DNA of 64,000 nucleotides from Rufibacter sp. XAAS-G3-1. GTDB lineage: Bacteria > Bacteroidota > Bacteroidia > Cytophagales > Hymenobacteraceae. The notes under the pieces were generated by a model, which saw only the letters and a program-made list of their open reading frames with translations, was not told the DNA's origin and ran no database searches. The position numbers and the translations under genes were made by a program. This document shows positions 50,899 to 60,208 of the stretch, in pieces; position 1 is the first letter of the stretch; the number at the start of each line of letters is the position of its first letter. The stretch covers positions 1 through 64,000 of the forward strand of contig NZ_JABFAM010000021.1 of assembly GCF_013623775.1 (NCBI RefSeq), written 5' to 3'.

Positions 50899-51447
50899 CT
50901 ATTTGATTAATTTGCTCAAGAACTTGATGGCCATCCGGGCCCGGGTTTTCACGGTGCCTAGCGGAATGTTTAACTCTTCGGCCACCTCACTTTGGGTGAA
51001 ACCGTTAAAATACATCAAATCTATGATAACTTTTTGATCTGGGTTCAATTGCCCGGTCATTTCCTGTATCCCAATGTGGTCTGGTTTGATGCCGTCTGCG
51101 CTCACCAGGTGAGACGTAACCGTGTTTTCCATGGGCTGCGTCTTTGAACCTACGCGATATTGCTTGGAGCGGATTTTGTCAATCGCCAAGTTTCGGGAGA
51201 TGTTCAGCATCCAGGTGAAGAGCCTCCCTTTCTGCTCGTCATAGGTAGGGAAAGCAGTCCAGATCTTCACGAAGCTTTCCTGCAGAACGTCCTCGGCCAC
51301 TTCTTCCTGCTTCACAATACGGAGGATCACCCCGTACAGCGCCGCCGAGTAGTTACGGTAAAGGAGCGTGATGGCCCGTGGGTTCTGCGCCCGTAATTGC
51401 GCAACCAGCTCCTCTTCAGAAGTATTGTTCAAAGTTGAGTCCAACAA
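50899..51447 (-). CDS. ECF-family RNA polymerase sigma factor (SigK-like)
   Basis: A 182-residue sigma factor. Region 2 has LLYRNYSAALYGVILRIVKQ, AEDVLQESFVKIWTAFPTYD and LFTWMLNISRNLAIDKIRS. Region 4 has LMYFNGFTQSEVAEELNIPLGTVKTRARMAIK. Pairing with an RskA-type anti-sigma is the SigK/RskA arrangement. Start is TTG (51445-51447), with a second TTG directly after it. Divergent from the aldehyde dehydrogenase gene. Confidence 0.92.
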   Translation of the reverse strand: MLDSTLNNTSEEELVAQLRAQNPRAITLLYRNYSAALYGVILRIVKQEEVAEDVLQESFVKIWTAFPTYDEQKGRLFTWMLNISRNLAIDKIRSKQYRVGSKTQPMENTVTSHLVSADGIKPDHIGIQEMTGQLNPDQKVIIDLMYFNGFTQSEVAEELNIPLGTVKTRARMAIKFLSKLIK

Positions 51448-51657
51448 ATAAGATCTTTAGGCCAGAAGGCAGTGGTGACGGAAGCAGGGGAGGCGAAAGT
51501 TCCCTCCTTTACGTAACTCTTTTAACACGGTTAGGTACAATATGTTTTGAAGAACTATTTATCGGCGAAAGCCATGTTCGTATTTTTACGGGCAATGCCC
51601 CTGCGCGTTAGGCACCATCGGCTCCAAATAAGTACTTAATCTTAATCAATCCCTCAC

Positions 51658-53037
51658 ATGCCCATTCAATCCCTTAATCCATACACCAATACCGTTGAGA
51701 AAACCTTTGAACCAGCCACGCCGCAGGAGATTGAGGAAACGCTGCGCCGCGCAGATTCGGCCTTCCAAACCTGGCGCACCACTTCCTTTTCGCAACGGTC
51801 TACGTTAATGCAACGCGCCGGCGGTGAGCTGGCGGGCAACACAGACTATTACGCCCGCCTCATCTCCCTGGAGATGGGCAAACCCCTGGCGCAGGCCCGC
51901 GGCGAAATACACAAATGCGCCACGGTCTGCCACTACTACGCCCAGCACGCCGAGGAATTCCTACGCGAGGAGGACATCAGAACCAGTGCCGTCCGCAGTT
52001 TTATCTCCTATGAACCGCTGGGCACTATTCTGGCCGTTATGCCCTGGAATTTCCCTTTCTGGCAGGTGTTCCGGTTTGCGGCACCGGCCTTGATGGCGGG
52101 CAACGTGGGTTTACTGAAACACGCCTCCAACGTACCGCAGTGCGCACTGGCCATTCAGGAAGTGTTTGACAAAGTAGGGTTTCCCAAAGGCTGCTTCCAG
52201 TCGGTGCTGGTTGGCTCTAAGGAAGTGGAGCAGTTGATAAAAGACGACCGCGTGAAAGCCGTGACCTTGACCGGGAGCGAAGGGGCCGGGGCCAAAGTTG
52301 CCTCGGTGGCCGGAAACGAGATAAAGAAAACCGTGCTGGAACTGGGCGGTTCTGATGCCTTTGTGGTGTTAGCCGATGTAGACGTGGAAGCCGTAGCCCA
52401 GAAAGCGGCCAGCGCCCGCCTGATCAATACCGGCCAGAGCTGCATTGCCGCCAAACGGTTTATTCTGGAGAAGCCCATTGCCGAGGCGTTTCTGGCCGAA
52501 TTTTCCAAAAACATGCAGAAAAAGCGCACGGGCAATCCGCTGGAAGACGAGGACATTGACTACGGCCCCCTGGCGCGCGTTGACCTGGCCCGTGAACTCA
52601 CCCACCAGGTGGAACGCTCCGTGGCCGCCGGGGCCAGACTCTACCTCCAAGGCGGCCAGCCCGACCCTGACCAAGCCCTTTTCCACCCAACTATCTTAAC
52701 AAACATTGAGCGCGGAAACCCTGCCTACGAAGAAGAGTTCTTCGGCCCGGTGGCCTTGGTGTTCATTGCCGAAGACGCAGAAGATGCCATCCGGATTGCC
52801 AACGACTCGCCTTTCGGCCTGGGCGGCTCCATCTGGACGAAGGATATCACACGCGGGCAGGAACTGGCCAAACAGGTAGAAGCCGGGGCGGTGTTCGTGA
52901 ATACCATTGTGGCCTCTGACCCAGCCTTGCCGTTTGGCGGCGTAAAGAAATCTGGCTACGGCCGGGAGCTGTCTTACCTGGGCATCCGGGAATTTGTGAA
53001 CCAGAAAACGATCTGGGTAGGCGAACCCCAGGAGTAG
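51658..53037 (+). CDS. NAD(P)-dependent aldehyde dehydrogenase, succinate-semialdehyde type
   Basis: A 459-residue ALDH. The NAD site is MPWNFPFWQVFR and LTGSEGAGAKVA, the general base Glu is in KTVLELGGSDAFVVL, and the catalytic Cys is in NTGQSCIAAKRFI near 261. The C-terminal LPFGGVKKSGYGRELSYLGIREFVN is typical of the GabD/Sad-like group oxidising succinate semialdehyde. No GABA transaminase gene adjoins, though a class III aminotransferase lies at 22788. Single gene. Confidence 0.92.
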   Translation: MPIQSLNPYTNTVEKTFEPATPQEIEETLRRADSAFQTWRTTSFSQRSTLMQRAGGELAGNTDYYARLISLEMGKPLAQARGEIHKCATVCHYYAQHAEEFLREEDIRTSAVRSFISYEPLGTILAVMPWNFPFWQVFRFAAPALMAGNVGLLKHASNVPQCALAIQEVFDKVGFPKGCFQSVLVGSKEVEQLIKDDRVKAVTLTGSEGAGAKVASVAGNEIKKTVLELGGSDAFVVLADVDVEAVAQKAASARLINTGQSCIAAKRFILEKPIAEAFLAEFSKNMQKKRTGNPLEDEDIDYGPLARVDLARELTHQVERSVAAGARLYLQGGQPDPDQALFHPTILTNIERGNPAYEEEFFGPVALVFIAEDAEDAIRIANDSPFGLGGSIWTKDITRGQELAKQVEAGAVFVNTIVASDPALPFGGVKKSGYGRELSYLGIREFVNQKTIWVGEPQE

Positions 53038-53089
53038 CCTGCTGAGCGATGCAGTAATTTTTAACTCCTTGCATCAGCAGCAGCAAGTA

Positions 53090-53251
53090 AGAGCATATTT
53101 AAATTTCATCTTTGCGCTGCAAATTGCCATAAAAAGAACCTGCGTTCGCGGTTGCGTTGCACCATAGTGCTGCTACGCGGCTCAAAAAACCCTTCCGCAG
53201 AACCTTTCTCTGACAATTTTCGCCAGCAAACCTGAAATTTAAACAAGCTCT
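53090..53251 (+). mobile_element. MITE-like element D, copy 4
   Basis: 162 bp, AGAGCATATTTAAATTTCAT on the left and GAAATTTAAACAAGCTCT on the right. The inner sequence is nearly that of copy 1 (GGCTCAAAAAACCCTTCCGC shared). It lies right after the aldehyde dehydrogenase gene. Confidence 0.75.
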
Positions 53252-53287
53252 AAAGCCCTTTCCTGCAATCTACAGGGAAGGGCTTTA
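53251..53287. terminator. Hairpin between convergent genes
   Basis: TAAAGCCCTTTCCTG / CAGGGAAGGGCTTTA around a short loop. It abuts the MITE and lies between the plus-strand aldehyde dehydrogenase and the minus-strand DUF2905 gene. The rest of 53288-53412 shows only a weak hairpin F copy. Confidence 0.7.
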
Positions 53288-53412
53288 CTTTGCTGCCCAT
53301 TTATATAAAGATAAATTGTAAACCTGTTTAAGATAGATTTCTGACTGTATCAAAGTTCTTTCGGTTTCACAGCGCGACCAGACCTCCCTGAAAAAGGCCT
53401 GTTTTCTGGAAA

Positions 53413-53637
53413 CTAGCCAAAAAACCGCCTGACAACCCAAAGTACCAAACTGAACAAGACACTGAGCAGCAACATGGTGGTAAAAGGGGCAAACACTTTG
53501 AAGCCGGGCCGTTCCACCCGCACATCGCCGGGCAGGCGTCCAAACCAATCCAGGCGCGGGCCTACCAGCCAAAGCAGCAATCCTACTCCCGCTATCACCA
53601 ATCCCAGAATGACCAAGTATTTCCCTAGCGGTTGCAT
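53413..53637 (-). CDS. DUF2905 small membrane protein
   Basis: A 74-residue protein with two spans, VILGLVIAGVGLLLWL at 9-24 and FTTMLLLSVLFSLVLWVV at 52-69, joined by RLDWFGRLPGDVRVERPGFKV, where GxLPGD is the family hallmark. Function unknown. The gap to kdsB (53638-54010) has a partial hairpin F near 53822 and no gene. Confidence 0.9.
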   Translation of the reverse strand: MQPLGKYLVILGLVIAGVGLLLWLVGPRLDWFGRLPGDVRVERPGFKVFAPFTTMLLLSVLFSLVLWVVRRFFG

Positions 53638-53958
53638 TTTCTGAGTGTTTTAGACTTCACTAGCAAGGCATTTCAGTTTTGGGGAAACAATCCCCCTTCC
53701 CCTCTTCTACGTCTGGAATATTTTTTTCGCTCTACCCCTAGCGTGTGTATTAGAGACCAACCAGACAGTAAACGCTGGTGCTTTGTCTATGAGGCAATAG
53801 AGCTTCTTCGTTTTACTTCTACTTTCTGAAAAACAGAGCCAAAACAGCCGGCAACCCGCACAACCCCAGGTACATTTTCCACTAAGAGCCTACCTCTTCT
53901 GAACAGGCTCCAGGTAAATGCCAAGTCAAACTACTTCTTCAACCATCTGAAATAATAC

Positions 53959-53966
53959 TATCTTTG
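53959..53966 (+). promoter_or_regulatory. Probable -7 box of the kdsB promoter
   Basis: TATCTTTG, 44 bp before the kdsB ATG. It matches TAnnTTTG; the -33 element is not clear. Confidence 0.5.
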
Positions 53967-54010
53967 AAGCCATCAAGAACGCTTGACGTTGATCTATTAA
54001 ACCTGTTCCC

Positions 54011-54760
54011 ATGAAAGCAGTTGGAATCATTCCGGCCCGATTTGCCTCTACCCGTTACCCCGGCAAACCTTTGGTGATGCTGGAAGGAAAGTCAATGATT
54101 CAACGGGTGTACGAACAAGTCCAAACCGCAGCTATTCAGGAAGTAGTGGTCGCCACAGACGATGACCGGATCAGGCAACATGTACTGGAGTTCGGGGGGA
54201 ACGTGATCATGACCTCAGCTCACCACCAAAGCGGCACCGACCGCTGCTACGAGGCCTATACACAGCTTGACGAAGCCTTTGACGTAGTAATAAACATTCA
54301 GGGCGATGAGCCTTTTATTCAGCCCGAGCAGGTTAACAAGGTGCTGGGTTGCTTCACGCAGCCAGATGCCCAGATTGCTACGCTCATCAAGCCCGTTGTT
54401 TCACCGGAGGAACTTCTGAACCCCAATAGCCCCAAAGTGGTGATAGGTGCCCAGCACCAGGCCCTTTATTTCAGCCGTCATCCTATCCCCTACCTCCGCG
54501 GAGCCGAGCCGCATGAGTGGCTCTCCCGTCACGGCTATTACAAACACATTGGTATTTACGGCTACCGGAGCACGGTATTGGCGCAACTGACGCAATTGCA
54601 GCCTTCCGGCCTGGAGAAAGCAGAGTCCCTGGAGCAGTTGCGCTGGCTGGAGCATGGATTTAAGATTATCACAGCGGTTACTGAGTTGGAGACCATTGGC
54701 ATTGATACGCCAGCAGATGTAGCGAAGGCACTGCTTTATTTGAAAGCTTCTGGACAGTAA
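54011..54760 (+). CDS. kdsB: 3-deoxy-manno-octulosonate cytidylyltransferase
   Basis: A 249-residue enzyme that makes CMP-Kdo for lipopolysaccharide inner core. IIPARFASTRYPGKPLVML is the nucleotide-binding start. VVVATDDDRI, SGTDRCYEAY and NIQGDEPFI supply metal and substrate contacts, and KHIGIYGYR and the C-terminal IGIDTPADV are typical. Single gene; its presence implies a Gram-negative outer membrane with Kdo. Confidence 0.96.
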   Translation: MKAVGIIPARFASTRYPGKPLVMLEGKSMIQRVYEQVQTAAIQEVVVATDDDRIRQHVLEFGGNVIMTSAHHQSGTDRCYEAYTQLDEAFDVVINIQGDEPFIQPEQVNKVLGCFTQPDAQIATLIKPVVSPEELLNPNSPKVVIGAQHQALYFSRHPIPYLRGAEPHEWLSRHGYYKHIGIYGYRSTVLAQLTQLQPSGLEKAESLEQLRWLEHGFKIITAVTELETIGIDTPADVAKALLYLKASGQ

Positions 54761-54971
54761 GTTGATTGATGCCTGGGAGTAGCTGGCTTTTGCGTGCGTT
54801 TACGGGCTGCTTTTTGCATTTCTGCCGAAAAGTGCTCACGCCCGGCCGAGTCCCAGCAGGTACTCAAGCGAAAGCCTGAATTGGTGCGTTTAGTAAAGGC
54901 CATTACTATTTGAAACAGCAAACCATCCCTGCCCTCCTTAGCCTAGGAGGGGCGCTTTCCCAAGGTGCTCA

Positions 54972-55316
54972 TCACCCGCCAGATTTCTTCGCTTTATACC
55001 CAAGATCAAGCAGGAGTTGCAGGACTTTATCCCTGAAGTCACCTTGGATGGTGATTTCTCCGTCTTTGGCGCTGCCGCCTACGCCGCATTTGGTCTTTAT
55101 GGTTTTTCCTAGCGTTTGCAGGTCGCTGTCCTGGCCTACAAAACCGGTCACCAACGTGACCTGCTTGCCGCCGCGGCTCTTTTTGTCAAGCTGCACCCGC
55201 AGGTTCTGCTGCTGGGGCGGCAACGTCTGAAGTTCTTCCTCTTGTTGATGCTGGTACTCAAAATCTGGGTTGGTGGAGAAGACCACCCCTTCGCGGTTCT
55301 TTTTGTTTTTGCTCAT
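54972..55316 (-). CDS. SUI1/YciH-family translation initiation factor
   Basis: A 114-residue protein homologous to eukaryotic eIF1. The N-terminal tail is charged (SKNKKNREGVVFSTNPDF). The SUI1 domain follows: VQLDKKSRGGKQVTLVTGFVG, CGVGGSAKDGEITIQGDFRDKVLQLL and the ending GYKAKKSGG. Bacterial YciH is thought to act in start-codon fidelity under stress. The lipid kinase gene is 16 bp upstream on the same strand, so they may share a transcript. Confidence 0.92.
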   Translation of the reverse strand: MSKNKKNREGVVFSTNPDFEYQHQQEEELQTLPPQQQNLRVQLDKKSRGGKQVTLVTGFVGQDSDLQTLGKTIKTKCGVGGSAKDGEITIQGDFRDKVLQLLLDLGYKAKKSGG

Positions 55317-55332
55317 GTTCTTATGCGTTTAC

Positions 55333-56253
55333 CTACAAAGAGGCGACTACTTCTAAAGACTTCGGAAACATCTGTACTTCAAACTGGGTGGCCTGGCCTA
55401 TAAATTCACCATCGGCGTGGAAATACTGGGGCTCTTTGCTTTGTACGCGAACGGTAGAACAGGTATGGAATTCGGCCAGGCTGGAATGCGCCAGCTGTTT
55501 GGTCAATAACCCATAGCCTAGTTGAATGGCCTCGGCGATGCCCACGTGACGGATAAGACAGACATCCATCAATCCATCCTGAATATTGGCCATGGGCGCG
55601 ATATAGGCGTTATTGCCATACTGCGAGGCATTCCCAAAAGCCACCACAAAGAACTCTGACGTAAGCTCCCGACCATTGATATGGACAGTGGCTTCTTCCG
55701 ATTGAAAATTCCGAAACTCCCGCACCACCAATTGGATGTAACTACTCAGTCCGCGTTTAGTGCTTTTGGCAAAAACCGAACTCACCAATCCGTCAAAGCC
55801 AATACCGGCGGTACAGAAAAACGGATGGCCGTTGATGGTGCAGGAATCTATGTGGTGGAAGCTGGGCTGGTTCAGCAGAGCGATGGCCTGGGGTAGCGCC
55901 AGCGGAATGCCTAAGTGCCTGGCCAGGCCGTTCCCGGAACCTTTGGGTAAGATCCCCAATGCCGAGGAAGTGCCTTTCAAGGCCCGGGCTACTTCGTTCA
56001 CGGTTCCATCTCCGCCCACGGCTACCACCAAACGGGCCCCCTCAGACGCCGCCTGCCTTGCCAGTTCTGTGGCATGGCCCGCGCGTTGGGTGAGAAGTAT
56101 CTCTGGGTTCCAGCGGGTAATGTCTAGGTGCTCAGCTATGAGCCCGGGTACCGATGTATTGCTCTTCACCCCTGATTTTGGGTTCAGGATAAAACAAACT
56201 TTCTCTGGGGCGGTGGTCTGTTCCATGGGCAGCGGCATCTGTATAGAACTCAA
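55333..56253 (-). CDS. Diacylglycerol kinase-family lipid kinase (YegS/DgkB-like)
   Basis: A 306-residue lipid kinase. CFILNPKSGVKSN opens the DAGK catalytic domain, GGDGTVNEVARAL is the nucleotide loop, and LPKGSGNGLARHLGIP and the C-terminal FHADGEFIG are typical. It probably phosphorylates diacylglycerol or a related lipid at the inner membrane. ATG at 56251-56253; a second Met five codons in is possible. Confidence 0.92.
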   Translation of the reverse strand: MSSIQMPLPMEQTTAPEKVCFILNPKSGVKSNTSVPGLIAEHLDITRWNPEILLTQRAGHATELARQAASEGARLVVAVGGDGTVNEVARALKGTSSALGILPKGSGNGLARHLGIPLALPQAIALLNQPSFHHIDSCTINGHPFFCTAGIGFDGLVSSVFAKSTKRGLSSYIQLVVREFRNFQSEEATVHINGRELTSEFFVVAFGNASQYGNNAYIAPMANIQDGLMDVCLIRHVGIAEAIQLGYGLLTKQLAHSSLAEFHTCSTVRVQSKEPQYFHADGEFIGQATQFEVQMFPKSLEVVASL

Positions 56254-56317
56254 TTAGGGTTTCCAGCCTCTTTTTTGAAAAACCTCCCCAAAACGTTAAA
56301 AGCGGTTTTGGGTGCTT

Positions 56318-56481
56318 AGGGCATGTTTAAACTTTGGCTTTTGCGCTGCATACGGCCGTAGAGAGAACCTGGCTTTGCACTTTCATCGCCCTCGTAGCAC
56401 TGCTATGAGGCTCAAAAATTGCTTTGCAGAACCTTGCTCTTGCTGGTTGAGCCAGCAAACCCAAAAGTTTAAACATGCTCT
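56318..56481 (+). mobile_element. MITE-like element D, copy 5
   Basis: 164 bp, the most diverged copy: AGGGCATGTTTAAACTTTGG on the left, AGTTTAAACATGCTCT on the right. It keeps the TTTGCGCTGCA and GTTGAGCCAGCAAACC segments. It fills most of the gap between the lipid kinase and gap genes. Confidence 0.7.
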
Positions 56482-56520
56482 AAGTTGTTTTAGGGCTGTT
56501 TTGGTAAAAATACACAAAAA

Positions 56521-56549
56521 AAGTGGTGCCGCCGGAGGCAGCACCACTT
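56521..56549 (-). terminator. Terminator of gap
   Basis: Stem AAGTGGTGC / GCACCACTT. On the minus strand it is followed by a T-run (A-run at 56515-56522 on plus). It lies 22 bp past the gap stop. Confidence 0.8.
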
Positions 56550-56570
56550 GGTGTTAAGAGGGCTGAAAAT

Positions 56571-57593
<1,023 letters not shown>

Positions 57594-57698
57594 TTAAGGG
57601 TGGCAAGTTACATGTTCCAACAGGCAAAACAAATTAAAAATTTACCGGCTCATTTTGAGTTATTTAGCGTTTAAACGCATTTTTTTTAACAAAGATGC

Positions 57699-57729
57699 TT
57701 GGCAGAAATAAAAGCGCCCTCTATATTTG
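57699..57729 (+). promoter_or_regulatory. Promoter of tRNA-Glu
   Basis: TTGG (57699-57702), then TATATTTG (57722-57729) with 20 bp after the TTG, 20 bp before the mature tRNA end. Full match to the Bacteroidota consensus. Confidence 0.75.
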
Positions 57730-57749
57730 CACCATCAAAACCGAAAGAT

Positions 57750-57824
57750 GGTCCGTTCGTCTAGGGGTTAGGACACCAGATTTTCATTCTGGTAACAGGG
57801 GTTCGATTCCCCTACGGACTACCA
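57750..57824 (+). tRNA. tRNA-Glu (anticodon TTC), integration site
   Basis: 75 nt including an encoded CCA. Acceptor GGTCCGT / ACGGACT, anticodon stem CCAGA / TCTGG with loop TTTTCAT (anticodon TTC), T-arm AGGGG-TTCGATT-CCCCT. All stems pair. The 3 prime half (57784-57824) also encodes, on the other strand, the last 13 residues and the stop of a serine recombinase, so it is the likely attachment site of the element to its right. Confidence 0.96.
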
Positions 57825-59679
57825 AGAGGGAAAAGTCAGTTTCACTACTGCTTTTCCCTCTTTCTTTTTGCCCCATTTTCTGCGAAATCTCCGCAGCAAG
57901 GCCGAAAACTGAGTTCACCCTGGTGGTTCGATAAGCCTCTTTTTCCCGGTCATATTGCACCCCTTCCGGGAACACCAACGCCTGTAGCCTCCTACGATTA
58001 ACAGCGTTCCCCTTAGTCCAAGAGGATGAGAGACTTAGCGCCATTCTCAGCCCTTTTTCCAGCAACATCTGGTGGTTCGATAAAGGTCCGGAGAGTTTTT
58101 CCAGGTTCACCCCGATTTCCCGTTCCTCTGCTTTCAGCTCACCGCTGAACTTCTGGAATATCTCACGCTCTATTTCCCCGTAGGCATAGCGCCGCTCCAG
58201 CGTATCCAGCTTCTTTTTAAGTTCCGCTGACTGCAGCTTCAGCCGCTTCTCTTCCTGCACGTGCTCCTGGCTTAGCTTTGCAAATACCTGGCCCATCATC
58301 TCCTGAACCTGCGGCAGCAGGATCGGATCGATTTGGTATTCCTTCAGCAGCCCCTGGTACAGCTCGTGCATCTTGCCGGCGTTTCGGTTCAGGCAGCAGC
58401 CCTTCGTGTTGCACTTGTAGTAGTGGATGCCTTTCTTCTTCATCTCGTAGCCGGTGAGTGGCTTATGGCACTCACCGCATTTTATGTGGTGGCGCAACGG
58501 CAACTGCGCGTCCTCCTTCACCTGGGTGTAGCCGTGGGCATTCTGCGCCTGGAGCCCGTTCACCCGCAGGAAAACATCTCTTGATACCAGCGGCTCGTGC
58601 CTGCCCTCTATCACCTCGCCCTCGCCCAGCAGCCCGTGGGTGATGAGCCCGCAGTAGAAGGGGTTGCGGAAGACCTTGGTCAGGGTCTGGTTATACAGCG
58701 TGAGCCCCTGTGCCTTCAGCCTCTGGATGATGTCGGTGTTACTCAGGCCCTGCTCGGCCTTGAGCTGGAAGGCCAGCCTTACCAGCTTTCCGGTCTTGTT
58801 GGGTTTGATGACCTGCTCTCCGTTCACGCGGTACTGGTCGTAGCCCATGGGCGCAGGGCCCATCCAGAAGCCCTTGCGCACCTTGGCCTCCATGCCCGCC
58901 ACGCACTTCTCACGCCGCTGGTCGTTGTCGAACTGGGAGAAGAGGAACTGGATGCCCTGCTGGAGCTTGCCGCTCGCCGTCATGGTGTCCACCGGCTGGG
59001 TGACGGCCACCACGGAGATGCCCAGCTGCGAGAGCTGGTCGGCGATGTAGATGGCGTTGGGCCCGGAGCGCGAGAAGCGGTCGTGGCTGTAGACGATGAT
59101 GTAGCCTACCTTGTGGCGGCTCTTCCGCACGAAGTCCAGCATCAGCTGGAAGTGCTTGCGCTCGTCGTTCTTGGCGCTCTCGTAGGTGCCCCCGAAGGTG
59201 GCGGCGACCTCGTAGCCGTGGCGCTCGGCGTAACCGCGGCAGCGCTCCAGCTGGGTCTCCAGGCTCTGGTTCGTCTCGGCCTGCTCTTTCGTAGATACAC
59301 GCGTGTAGATGACGGCCACCTTGCCCCGGGCCACGGCTTTGTTTTTCTTCTTGTCCTGCATCTGCGGACGGGCGAAGATGCCCAGGTCAACATTGCCAGG
59401 CATTGCTTTGCCATTGCGGCCCGTTGCGGGAGGCATTGGTTTACCGTTGCCGACCATTGGTTTTGCATTGCCAGCCATTGCGGAGGGCATTGCTGCCCCT
59501 TGGTTTTCCGTCGCATCGCCATTGCTGTCCATTGCTTCTGCATTGCCACCCATTGATTTAGCGTTGGTATGCGTTGGTTTTGCGTTGGCGGGCGTTGATT
59601 TCTTGTTGCTGCTTGTTGCTAGAGGCGCTGGTTTCCTGTTGCTCCCCGTTGCTGTATTGGTTGCCACTTCCTTTTCCAT
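57784..59679 (-). CDS. Large serine recombinase (element integrase)
   Basis: A 631-residue site-specific recombinase. Residues 1-118 are an unusual low-complexity extension with Asn-Ala/Gly repeats. The resolvase domain has nucleophile Ser129 in YTRVSTKEQ and VYSHDRFSRSG. The recombinase domain lies at about 275-370 (GFWMGPAPMGYDQY, NPFYCGLITHGLLGEG). A zinc ribbon follows near 405-445 (KCGECHKPLTGYEM, KCNTKGCCLNR), then a coiled coil. The final VVRRGIEPLLPE and stop lie inside tRNA-Glu, which suggests that integration placed this end on the tRNA. It should catalyse integration and excision of the element. Confidence 0.92.
   Translation of the reverse strand: MEKEVATNTATGSNRKPAPLATSSNKKSTPANAKPTHTNAKSMGGNAEAMDSNGDATENQGAAMPSAMAGNAKPMVGNGKPMPPATGRNGKAMPGNVDLGIFARPQMQDKKKNKAVARGKVAVIYTRVSTKEQAETNQSLETQLERCRGYAERHGYEVAATFGGTYESAKNDERKHFQLMLDFVRKSRHKVGYIIVYSHDRFSRSGPNAIYIADQLSQLGISVVAVTQPVDTMTASGKLQQGIQFLFSQFDNDQRREKCVAGMEAKVRKGFWMGPAPMGYDQYRVNGEQVIKPNKTGKLVRLAFQLKAEQGLSNTDIIQRLKAQGLTLYNQTLTKVFRNPFYCGLITHGLLGEGEVIEGRHEPLVSRDVFLRVNGLQAQNAHGYTQVKEDAQLPLRHHIKCGECHKPLTGYEMKKKGIHYYKCNTKGCCLNRNAGKMHELYQGLLKEYQIDPILLPQVQEMMGQVFAKLSQEHVQEEKRLKLQSAELKKKLDTLERRYAYGEIEREIFQKFSGELKAEEREIGVNLEKLSGPLSNHQMLLEKGLRMALSLSSSWTKGNAVNRRRLQALVFPEGVQYDREKEAYRTTRVNSVFGLAAEISQKMGQKERGKSSSETDFSLLVVRRGIEPLLPE
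57824..57869 (+). terminator. Terminator after tRNA-Glu
   Basis: AAGAGGGAAAAG / CTTTTCCCTCTT followed by TCTTTTTG. It begins on the last base of the CCA and lies within the 3 prime coding part of the recombinase. Confidence 0.75.
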
Positions 59680-59690
59680 GGTCTTGGTTG
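59391..59690 (-). repeat. Helically phased CAACG/CAATG array 1 (in recombinase 5 prime end)
   Basis: On the plus strand CATTG or CGTTG starts at 59391, 59401, 59412, 59422, 59434, 59445, 59455, 59466, 59476 and 59488, then 59520, 59530, 59541, 59551, 59562, 59572, 59583 and 59593, with looser TTGTTG copies to 59690. Steps alternate 10 and 11 bp (mean near 10.5). It underlies the odd N-terminal extension of the recombinase, which reads as 7-residue (21-bp) units such as NAKPTHT and NAKSMGG. Confidence 0.8.
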
Positions 59691-59768
59691 CTGTTTTCGC
59701 TGATTTATTGATTGATTCTGTCTGTATTCCTGTCCCTGCGCTACCTATTCTCTCTTGTAGGTGGCATT

Positions 59769-60068
59769 TTATTGGGTATCAGGCTCCGGTGCGCTTTCCT
59801 GCCGGAGCACCCCGTAGAGAAGGGAGGTGAGCCGGAGCATCTGGTCCACCGTCTCACCGGCTTGTTCCTCGGAAAGGTGGCCGTACCCTGGGGTGGAGAG
59901 CAGGGCCGCTATGTGCCGTTCCCTCAGCTGCCCGTCTTCCCTGACGTGGCGGTAGAAGCCCTCTCCCTCCCCGCCTATACCCTCCGGCAACCCGCGTTGT
60001 CCTTCGTTGTTCTCGCCTGTTTTCCATTCTTTTTGCTGGTTCTCGGCCTGTTTTCTGGTTGTTTCCAC
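59769..60068 (-). CDS. Hypothetical small hydrophilic protein
   Basis: A 99-residue, very polar protein: a Gln/Lys/Glu-rich N-terminus (TTRKQAENQQKEWKTGENN), a Gly-rich middle and the helical AGETVDQMLRLTSLLYGVL near the end. No family is recognised. It lies between the MerR-like gene and the recombinase on the same strand and could be an accessory or directionality protein. Moderate doubt that it is coding, since GC-rich DNA gives frequent open frames. Confidence 0.5.
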   Translation of the reverse strand: METTRKQAENQQKEWKTGENNEGQRGLPEGIGGEGEGFYRHVREDGQLRERHIAALLSTPGYGHLSEEQAGETVDQMLRLTSLLYGVLRQESAPEPDTQ

Positions 60069-60143
60069 GGAATGTGTCGGTTCCGCAGCCGTATGGGTCT
60101 TTAATGTATCGCTGTCCCGCCTTTGGGCACTGAAAGCAGATGC

Positions 60144-60178
60144 CGTTGGTTACCGTTGCTGAACGTTGCTATGCGTTG
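60144..60178 (-). repeat. Helically phased CAACG array 2 (intergenic)
   Basis: CGTTG starts at 60144, 60154, 60164 and 60174, exactly 10 bp apart, in the gap between the small ORF (start 60068) and the MerR-like gene stop (60209). Because it is outside genes, it shows the repeat is not a protein feature. Confidence 0.8.
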
Positions 60179-60208
60179 CTCCGGTGTGGCCCCAAGGTGG
60201 GACATTGC

